A DNA stretch of 64,000 nucleotides from Cystobacter fuscus DSM 2262 (GTDB lineage Bacteria > Myxococcota > Myxococcia > Myxococcales > Myxococcaceae): assembly GCF_000335475.2 (NCBI RefSeq), contig NZ_ANAH02000001.1, positions 186,001 to 250,000 of the forward strand, given 5' to 3'. The notes under the pieces are model-generated. The model saw only the letters and a list, made by a program, of their open reading frames with translations. It did no database searches and was not told where the DNA came from. Positions 57,704-64,000 of the stretch are shown piece after piece; positions within the stretch are counted from its first letter, which is position 1, and each line of letters begins with the position of its first letter. The translations under genes were made by a program, and so were the position numbers.

Positions 57704-57738
57704 GGGGGGCCGGTTCTTTGGACGGGCACCGGCCCCCC
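57704..57738 (+). terminator. strong hairpin between the small membrane gene and the antiporter
   Basis: GGGGGGCCGGT (57704-57714) pairs perfectly with ACCGGCCCCCC (57728-57738), 13-base loop. It lies directly after the 53-residue gene and 52 bases before the antiporter start. No T-run. Either terminator or attenuator of the antiporter. Confidence 0.55.
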
Positions 57739-57790
57739 ACTTCGAGTTATCCCCGTTGTCTGGCTTCTTCTTCCTGGCGGTGATCCGGCG

Positions 57791-59875
57791 ATGCACGACG
57801 CACACGACTTCCTCAAAGCCCTGGCGACGGTGTTGTGCGTCGCGGCGGTGACGTCCGTCATCTTCCAGCGGCTACGGCAACCCGTGGTGCTCGGCTACAT
57901 CATCGCGGGGCTCATCATGGGCCCCCATGTGCCCATTCCCCTCGTCGCGGACCCCACCATCGTCCAGACGCTGTCGGAGCTGGGCGTCATCCTGCTCATG
58001 TTCTCGCTCGGGCTGGAGTTCAGCATCGGCAAGCTGCTCAAGGTGGGGCTCACCGCGGGGCTCACCGCCATCATCCAGTGCAGCCTGATGATCTGGCTGG
58101 GCTTCGTGGTGGGCCGCTCCTTCGGGTGGACCGGCAAGGAGAGCATCTTCACGGGCGCCATCATCGCCATCTCCAGCACCACCATCATCGCCAAGGCCTT
58201 CGACGAGCAGGGCATCAAAGGCAAGCTGCGGGAGATCGTCGTCGGCATCCTCATCGTCGAGGATCTCATCGCCATCCTGCTCATGGCGACCCTGACGGCC
58301 ATCTCCACGGGCTCGGGGCTGAGCGCGGGCCAGCTCACCCTCACCGTCGGCCGGCTGGCGCTCTTCCTGGTGGGGCTCATGGTGGTGGGGCTCATGGTCA
58401 TTCCGCGCACGGTGCGCGCGGTGCAACGGCTCAAGCGCCCGGAGACGTCGCTGGTGACGAGCGTCGGCATCTGCTTCGCCGTCGCCCTGCTCGCGCAGGC
58501 GTTCGGCTACTCGGTGGCGCTCGGGGCGTTCCTCGCGGGCTCGCTGGTGGCCGAGTCCGGGGAGGAGAAGGAGATCGAACACCTGGTGCAGCCGGTGCGC
58601 GACATGTTCGCCGCCATCTTCTTCGTGTCGGTGGGGATGCTCATCGATCCAGGGCTCATCGCCGAGCACTGGGCGGCGGTGGCGGTGCTCACGGGCGTGG
58701 TCATCCTGGGCAAGCTGGTGGGCGTGTCGCTGGGGGTGTTCCTCACGGGCAACGGCACGCGCACGGCCGTCCAGTCGGGCCTGAGCCTGGCGCAGATTGG
58801 CGAGTTCTCCTTCATCATCGCGGGCCTGGGCCTGTCGCTCAAGGCCACCGGGAGCTTCCTCTACCCCGTGGCGGTGGCCGTGTCCGCGCTCACCACCCTC
58901 ACCACGCCCTTCCTCATCCGGGCCTCGGGGCCGGTGGCCAACTTCGTGGACCGCAAGCTGCCCAAGCCCCTGCAGACCTTCGCGGCGCTCTATGGCAGCT
59001 GGGTGGAGGAGCTGCAAAACGCGCCGCCGCGCCAGACCGCCGGCACGAAGATCCGCGCCAAGGTGCGCCTGCTGCTCCTGGACGCGGCGCTGCTCGCCGC
59101 CATCATCATCGGCACCTCGGTCTTCCTCGGGCGCATGAGCGCGGCGCTGCAACTGCGCAGTGGCCTGGGCAACACGGTGACACGCTGGGTCGTCATCGTC
59201 CTGGCCACCGTGATCGCCACCCCCTTCTGCGTGGGCGTGGTGCGGCTCGCCCGCTCGCTGGGCACGCTGCTCGCGGAGGCGGCCTTCCCCGCCACCACGG
59301 GCCGGCTGGACCGGGCCGCGGCCCCCCGGCGCGCGCTCGTGGTGACGCTCCAGCTGGCGAGCGTGCTGGGCGTGGGCGCGCCGCTCGTCGCCATCACCCA
59401 GCCCTTCGTGCGCGGGTTCCTCGGCGCGGCGGTGCTGCTGGTGCTGCTCGCGGTGCTGAGCGTGGGCTTCTGGCGCAGCGCCACCAACCTCCAGGGGCAC
59501 GTGCGCGCGGGCTCCCAGGTCATCGTCGAGGCGCTCGCCTCCCAGTCCCGGGGCAAGGCCCAGGCGCACCACGCCGAGAGCCTGGACACCCTGCACGCCA
59601 TCCTGCCCGGGCTCGGCGAGCCGACACCGGTGCGGCTCGAGTCCGGCAGTGCCGCCGTGGGGCGCACGCTCGCCGAGCTCAACCTGCGCGGCATGACGGG
59701 CGCCACGGTGCTCGCCATCCGGCGCGGCGAGGACAAGGTCGTCGTGCCCACCGCGGACGAGCAACTGCGCGAGGGCGACGTGCTCGCGCTGGCCGGCACG
59801 CACGAGGCCATCGACTCGGCCCGCGCGGTGCTCTCGGGAAGCGCCCCCGCCGAGCAGCAGTCCGTGCCCGCCTGA
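57791..59875 (+). CDS. CPA2-family cation:proton antiporter with TrkA-C domain
   Basis: A 694-residue membrane protein. The Na+/H+ exchanger domain of about 12 helices (residues 10-385) has LGYIIAGLIMGPHVP, LGVILLMFSLGLEFS, AISSTTIIAKAFDEQGIKGKLREIVVGILIVEDLIAI and the ALGAFLAGSLVAES motif. Three further helices follow (about 430-560), and a TrkA-C/RCK-C domain (RTLAELNLRGMTGATVLAIRRG..., about 618-690) would sense ligand. It resembles KefB/RosB-type exchangers for K+/H+ or Na+/H+. No RCK-N domain is seen. A strong hairpin lies just upstream. Confidence 0.92.
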   Translation: MHDAHDFLKALATVLCVAAVTSVIFQRLRQPVVLGYIIAGLIMGPHVPIPLVADPTIVQTLSELGVILLMFSLGLEFSIGKLLKVGLTAGLTAIIQCSLMIWLGFVVGRSFGWTGKESIFTGAIIAISSTTIIAKAFDEQGIKGKLREIVVGILIVEDLIAILLMATLTAISTGSGLSAGQLTLTVGRLALFLVGLMVVGLMVIPRTVRAVQRLKRPETSLVTSVGICFAVALLAQAFGYSVALGAFLAGSLVAESGEEKEIEHLVQPVRDMFAAIFFVSVGMLIDPGLIAEHWAAVAVLTGVVILGKLVGVSLGVFLTGNGTRTAVQSGLSLAQIGEFSFIIAGLGLSLKATGSFLYPVAVAVSALTTLTTPFLIRASGPVANFVDRKLPKPLQTFAALYGSWVEELQNAPPRQTAGTKIRAKVRLLLLDAALLAAIIIGTSVFLGRMSAALQLRSGLGNTVTRWVVIVLATVIATPFCVGVVRLARSLGTLLAEAAFPATTGRLDRAAAPRRALVVTLQLASVLGVGAPLVAITQPFVRGFLGAAVLLVLLAVLSVGFWRSATNLQGHVRAGSQVIVEALASQSRGKAQAHHAESLDTLHAILPGLGEPTPVRLESGSAAVGRTLAELNLRGMTGATVLAIRRGEDKVVVPTADEQLREGDVLALAGTHEAIDSARAVLSGSAPAEQQSVPA

Positions 59876-59955
59876 CAAGTCTTGCTATACTGAGCGCACG
59901 CCTCGGGCAATGCGTTACGTTCAAGTGAATCCTGGCGTGGCTCACACTTGTCACG

Positions 59956-60516
59956 TCACCGCGGCGCGGCGCGTGCCGCCTGCTCCAACTCGGCACGCAG
60001 CAAGGGAAGAACAGACAGCTGAAGCGACGAGTCCCTTCCCCCCACCCGTTGCTCGATGGACGAGGGCTCCGCCGGCATCGCCGTCAGTGTGAACAAGAAG
60101 TTCAGCGACAAGGACGACCCATCTGAACACCTGGAGTTGACGCTCCCATTGAAGCGGAGCTCGAGCGCCGGGTCACCTTCCGTCACGGTCCCCTTTCCAT
60201 CCGAGAATCTCCAGACGTACGCGCAGCCCTCGTTCTCATACGAGGGGCATTCCCTCTCGTCGAGGGTGAAGGCGTTGGAGTTCTGGACCGTCGCCGTCAG
60301 GCCACATTGGAAGTCCAGGTAGAGTTTGTCGGAGCCAAAAGCATCGGCCACGACCCTCAAGGTCATCTTGACATCCTGAGTCTGCATGCGACCGCCGCTG
60401 GACAAAATCAAGTTGCCCGATGCATCGAAGGAGCCGACGAAACTCCTCCGAGGATCTTCACAGGAGCAGAGGCCCAGGAGCAGGAGGAGGGCGAACGGAA
60501 GGGCGAAGGGGCGCAA
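59956..60516 (-). CDS. lipoprotein of unknown function
   Basis: A 186-residue lipoprotein (signal MRPFALPFALLLLLGLCSC, Cys19). Mature part beta-rich (FVGSFDASGNLILSSGG, LRFNGSVNSRC, LSLNFLFTLTAM) with several cysteines. The start is TTG at 60516 with GAGG 7 bases upstream. It converges on the antiporter gene with an 80-base gap. No family recognised. Confidence 0.7.
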   Translation of the reverse strand: MRPFALPFALLLLLGLCSCEDPRRSFVGSFDASGNLILSSGGRMQTQDVKMTLRVVADAFGSDKLYLDFQCGLTATVQNSNAFTLDERECPSYENEGCAYVWRFSDGKGTVTEGDPALELRFNGSVNSRCSDGSSLSLNFLFTLTAMPAEPSSIEQRVGGRDSSLQLSVLPLLRAELEQAARAAPR

Positions 60517-60639
60517 GAGGTGACCTCGGTTAGGAGTTCACCCCTGGTATGAATGAGGATTCGCGAAAGGCGAAATTTCCATCAAGCTGCTCGCGATGTT
60601 TGGCGCCTCAGCCACCCACGGTCGCACCAGGGCGCCGGT

Positions 60640-61419
60640 TCACCGACCTCGGACGCCCGCCGTCATGCCACCGTCCGCCACGAACACCCCGCCCGTGCTG
60701 TAGCTGCTCTCGTCACTGGCGAGGAAGAGGTTCAGGCGGGCGATCTCCTCGTTCGTCCCGTAGCGCTGCATCGGAATGCGCTGGGACATCCGGCTCTTCA
60801 CCGCCTCCTCGTTGCCGGGCGCGAGCCGCGTGTGGATGCCCGCCGTCATGTCGTTGTCGATGACGCCCGGGCACACCGCGTTCACCCGGATGTTGAACGG
60901 CGCGCCGTCGTGCGCCAGCGAGCGCGCCAGGCCCACCACCGCGTGCTTGGCGGCGGTGTACGCCGAGTTGGCCGGAAACGCGACCATCCCCATGATCGAG
61001 GAGGTGAGGACGATGCTCCCGCCCCCGCGCTTGCGCATCTCGGGGAACGCGTATTTGACGGCCAACCAGCAGCCGCGCACGTTGACGGCCATCACTTCGT
61101 CGAAGTCCTCCACGGAGTGCTCGTCCACGGGCTTGTAGGGACCCTCGGCGCCCGCGTTGCCCACCAGCACGTCGACACCGCCGAAGCGCTCCGCCGCCTG
61201 CTGGAAGTAGCGCTGCGTGTCCTCGACCTTCGACACGTCCGCCACCGCGTAGCCGAGGTTCTCGTGGTGGAGCTCCTGGAGCGTCTTGCGGAGCTTCTCC
61301 TCGGTGCGACCCACGATCAGCACCCGGGCCCCCTCCTGCAGGAAGAGCTTCGCCGTCGCCGCGCCAATCCCACCGCCACCGCCAGTGATGACGGCGACCT
61401 TGTTCTCCAACCTCTTCAT
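60640..61419 (-). CDS. short-chain dehydrogenase/reductase
   Basis: A 259-residue SDR. TGGGGGIGAATA (12-23) binds the nucleotide, NAG at 88-90, Asn113, Ser140 or Ser141 in VLTSSIMG, and the catalytic YTAAK (Tyr154, Lys158) are all present. VCPGVIDNDM follows. Arg39 after the second strand (GRTEEKL) suggests NADP preference. Substrate unknown. The ATG at 61419 is preceded by GGAG; longer upstream frames are not supported. It follows the GH2 gene by about 210 bases on the same strand. Confidence 0.92.
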   Translation of the reverse strand: MKRLENKVAVITGGGGGIGAATAKLFLQEGARVLIVGRTEEKLRKTLQELHHENLGYAVADVSKVEDTQRYFQQAAERFGGVDVLVGNAGAEGPYKPVDEHSVEDFDEVMAVNVRGCWLAVKYAFPEMRKRGGGSIVLTSSIMGMVAFPANSAYTAAKHAVVGLARSLAHDGAPFNIRVNAVCPGVIDNDMTAGIHTRLAPGNEEAVKSRMSQRIPMQRYGTNEEIARLNLFLASDESSYSTGGVFVADGGMTAGVRGR

Positions 61420-61577
61420 GACCCGCTCCGTGCCTGTGAATGCCCGAGGCCGACCCGGGCTGGCCGTATTCTCGGAAGAAGTGAAGGCGCATCGCAAGAC
61501 GGCGCCCGGCGAGCAGCAGCTCCTCGGACGCCCAGATGAACGCACGGTCCTGCTCACGCAACTCCCGCGGTGGGATG

Positions 61578-61620
61578 TATCCACTCGGGGTGTCGAGCTC
61601 TTCGACACCCTGAGTGGATA
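61578..61620. terminator. 19-bp stem-loop between the GH2 and SDR genes
   Basis: TATCCACTCGGGGTGTCGA (61578-61596) and its reverse complement at 61602-61620 form a 19-bp stem with one G:U-type position and a 5-base loop GCTCT. It begins 12 bases after the GH2 stop on the minus strand. The stem is fully paired in a plus-strand RNA and has one A/C mismatch in a minus-strand RNA. Probably a terminator for GH2; no T-run. Confidence 0.55.
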
Positions 61621-61632
61621 CCGCATGAATCC

Positions 61633-64000
61633 TCAGTGGCTCACTGGCACCTCGAGCTCGGAGATCTGCAGGAAGCCCGTGGTGGATCCCGGAGCGGGGC
61701 TCATCATCTCGAGCCGCAGCTCGGTGGTCTGGACCGGGTCGAAGGAGATGACCGTGGGCTGGTTCGAGGCGGACGCCCAGGTGATGGAGAGGTGGGAGAC
61801 CGGCACGTAGCCCTTGCCGTCCCAATAGGTGACCACGAGCGAGGCGGGCAGCACGCGCTTCGGGCCGGTCGTGAACCAGGCCGTCATGGAATCGAGGGAC
61901 TGCTCCTGGGGCCACTTGAGCGAGACCCAGTCCGACGCGTTGGCCGAGCTCACCGCGGGCAGGAGCGCGGTGGCCGCCTTCTCATAGAAGTTCGACCAGC
62001 CCCCCGAGACCTTGTTCCCATCGAGCATCGCCGCGGGCACCGTCTGGGGAGAGCCCGAGTAGCTCGCGTCAGCGGTGGGGATTCGCGGATCCACTGGCGG
62101 CATGGACCCCACGCTCCTGGCCGAACCCGCCGGTGCCGCGGTCACCGCGGAGCCGGCCGCGGAACCACTCCCGCCCTCGGAGACAATCGTCGTGGAGCCC
62201 GGAGTCAGCCCGTCCGATGACGCGGTGATGGTGATGGGCCCGGCGGTGACGCCGGACTGGATGATGGCCAGCGCCTTGCCGTTGAAGGCCGTCCGGGAGG
62301 AGGCCTTGTAGTTCTCCGCGCTCTCCTGACGCCCGTTGTCGGCACCCACCAGGGTTCCACCCGTCACCTGGAAGTGGATCAGGTTCGCGGCGCTGGGAAC
62401 CATCACCCCTTGCGCGTCCACGACCTCGACCGTCACGAACGCCAGGGACTTGCCGTCCGCGGTGAGGACTGTCTTGTCTGGCGTCAGCCGCAAGGTGCTC
62501 GGCGCCCCGGCGGTCCGCAGCACGTCCCGGGCCACTTCCACGCCATCGCGTCTGGCGATCGCCACCAGTTCCCCCGGCGCGAACGGCACATTCCAGGACA
62601 GGTGCAGCTTGCCGGCACTGCCATTGGGACTGGTGTAGCTGCCCGGGAAGGGGCCCGTGGTGAACGTCTTGTCGTCACCGGTGGCCTCGTCCGTCTCCAG
62701 ATACGCCCGGCCATCCAGGGTCTTCTTGTGGCTGAACTTCCGCTCGCCCAGGGACTGGCCGTTCAGCACCAACTCCACGGTATCGACATTGGCATAGGCC
62801 CAGACAGCCACGGGCTGGCCGGGCTCGTGGTCCGTCCAGTTCATGGGAAGCAGGTGGACCATGGGCTCCTGGGTCCACTGGCTCTTGAAGAGGTAATACA
62901 TGTCCTTGGGGAAGCCGGCCGTGTCCACGGCGCCGAAGAACGAAGCCTTCACGGGATAGACGTCGTACGGGGTCGGCTCGCCGATGTAGTCGATGCCCGA
63001 CCAGAGGAACTCGCCGGCGAAGAACTTCCGGTCCCGGTCCTTCTTCAAGCCGTACTCCCCACTCATGGTCCAGGAGGCCAGGTTGTTGTCGTAGGAGGAC
63101 GTGCCCCGCTTGCCCGGGGTGTAGTTCTCACCGGTGTTCAGCAGGTGGGGGTCCTGGTACACGCCCCGGGTGGACGTCTCCGACGAGGACTCCGACTCGA
63201 AGAGGAACTTGCCCGGAAACGCGGCCCGGAGCCCATCCACCGACTTCGCCGTGTTGTAGTTCAGGCCCAGGCCATCCAGCAGCCCGAGGATCCGCGCGGC
63301 CGGCGACGTCGGCGCGGGCACGCTCCGGTACTTGTCCGAGCCGATGACGATGGGCCGGGAGGTGTCGATGGACTTGATGTCATCGACCAGCCGTTGGGCG
63401 ATCGCCAGACCCGCCTCCGAGGTCGAATCCGGAATCTCGTTGCCAATGGACCACATGATGACCGCGGGAGAGTTCCTGGCGGCGTTCACCATCTCCTTGA
63501 TGTCGGCATCACTGTGCTCAGCGAAGAAGCGCCCATAGTCATACGGGTTCTTCCCGGTCCTCCAGGAGTCGAAGGCCTCCACCAGCATGACGATGCCCAT
63601 CTCCTCGCAGATGTCGATCAGCTCGGGAGAAGGCGGGTTGTGCGCGGTCCTGAGGGCGTTGACCCCCATGCTCTTCATGATCGTCATCTGCCGCACCTGG
63701 GCATCGCGATGGACGGCGGCCCCCAGCGCGCCGAGATCATGGTGCAGATCGACGCCCTGGAGCTTCGTGGACTCGCCGTTGAGCGAAAAGCCCTCGTTGG
63801 GATCGATCCGGAAGTACCGCATGCCGAAGCGGGTGGAGGTGGTGTCCACCTCCTTCCCCTCGGAGACGAGGGTGGTTTCCAGGGTGTACCGGTAGGGATT
63901 CGCCAGCGACCAGAGCGTGGGGTGCTCGACCCGGATGGTGGCCGTGAGCCGCTGGGGGGCCGGGCCCAACGCGGTGGCGTTCGACGTGGCCTGCGCCACG
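61633..64000 (-). CDS. GH2 glycosidase (beta-galactosidase-like), 5' part outside window
   Basis: The last 788 or more residues of a large GH2 enzyme. The barrel shows FGMRYFRIDPNEGFSLNG, HHDLGALGAA, TAHNPPSPEL, an acid/base WSIGNE, the nucleophile region FLFESESSSETSTRG, and FLWSGIDYIGEPTPY. A DUF4982-like domain follows (PMNWTDHEPGQPVAVWAYANVDTVELVLNG), then an Ig-like/invasin-type domain (TLRLTPDKTVLTADGKSLAFVTV), and a C-terminal discoidin-like domain (NKVSGGWSNFYEKAATALLP...). It probably degrades extracellular glycans. The frame is open to the window edge; the N-terminal sugar-binding and signal regions are missing from view. Confidence 0.92.
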   Translation of the reverse strand, partial: VAQATSNATALGPAPQRLTATIRVEHPTLWSLANPYRYTLETTLVSEGKEVDTTSTRFGMRYFRIDPNEGFSLNGESTKLQGVDLHHDLGALGAAVHRDAQVRQMTIMKSMGVNALRTAHNPPSPELIDICEEMGIVMLVEAFDSWRTGKNPYDYGRFFAEHSDADIKEMVNAARNSPAVIMWSIGNEIPDSTSEAGLAIAQRLVDDIKSIDTSRPIVIGSDKYRSVPAPTSPAARILGLLDGLGLNYNTAKSVDGLRAAFPGKFLFESESSSETSTRGVYQDPHLLNTGENYTPGKRGTSSYDNNLASWTMSGEYGLKKDRDRKFFAGEFLWSGIDYIGEPTPYDVYPVKASFFGAVDTAGFPKDMYYLFKSQWTQEPMVHLLPMNWTDHEPGQPVAVWAYANVDTVELVLNGQSLGERKFSHKKTLDGRAYLETDEATGDDKTFTTGPFPGSYTSPNGSAGKLHLSWNVPFAPGELVAIARRDGVEVARDVLRTAGAPSTLRLTPDKTVLTADGKSLAFVTVEVVDAQGVMVPSAANLIHFQVTGGTLVGADNGRQESAENYKASSRTAFNGKALAIIQSGVTAGPITITASSDGLTPGSTTIVSEGGSGSAAGSAVTAAPAGSARSVGSMPPVDPRIPTADASYSGSPQTVPAAMLDGNKVSGGWSNFYEKAATALLPAVSSANASDWVSLKWPQEQSLDSMTAWFTTGPKRVLPASLVVTYWDGKGYVPVSHLSITWASASNQPTVISFDPVQTTELRLEMMSPAPGSTTGFLQISELEVPVSH

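Overview
The window comes from a high-GC myxobacterium, most likely of the Cystobacterineae (Archangium/Cystobacter/Myxococcus relatives). This rests on a MYXO-CTERM-type C-terminus (gene 31724-32506), Myxococcus-type Cys-rich repeats in a Kelch lipoprotein (22920-25733), a DUF3396-type immunity protein, and many lipoproteins and two-component proteins. Placement below suborder is inference. I saw no rRNA, tRNA, CRISPR array or complete insertion sequence.

Layout. 1-10.8 kb is mostly housekeeping: a partial gene, proB, hflX, a LysR regulator with a clear operator facing a SnoaL-oxidoreductase pair, then a leftward gpsA - phosphodiesterase - secreted-protein run. 10.8-20.4 kb holds two membrane-fusion proteins, a C39-peptidase ABC exporter and a histidine kinase/response regulator pair. 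Between kinase and regulator lies a 3-kb cassette with a frameshifted nuclease-like toxin gene, an intact DUF3396 immunity gene and a membrane-anchored alpha/beta hydrolase. A degraded copy of the kinase 3' end sits just before the regulator, which suggests the cassette was inserted into a once-contiguous operon. 20.4-35.4 kb is rich in surface proteins: a sigma-54-like promoter before a propeller lipoprotein, a Kelch/HYR lipoprotein, a DUF1501-type operon (Tat-exported protein, c-type cytochrome lipoprotein, large lipoprotein, outer-membrane protein, MYXO-CTERM protein), and a carboxypeptidase-regulatory-repeat protein.

35.4-45.5 kb holds an AAA ATPase with an altered P-loop and a leftward type VI secretion cargo operon: VgrG, a TPR-like putative adaptor, a PAAR-like/RHS protein ending in a probable deaminase toxin, and an SMI1/KNR4-type immunity protein. 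The toxin tip and immunity gene are visibly AT-richer than the RHS core, as expected for an exchanged module. 45.6-64 kb contains a zinc-ribbon protein, alpha-amylase, a putative metallopeptidase, an LEA2 lipoprotein, aat, two histidine kinases (the upstream one behind a hairpin that covers its ribosome-binding site), glgX, a DUF4142 protein, a 53-residue membrane protein, a CPA2 antiporter, an SDR oxidoreductase and the 3' part of a multidomain GH2 glycosidase cut by the window edge.

The most interesting parts are the two polymorphic toxin/immunity loci: the RHS-deaminase cargo operon, and the frameshifted toxin cassette splitting a two-component operon.
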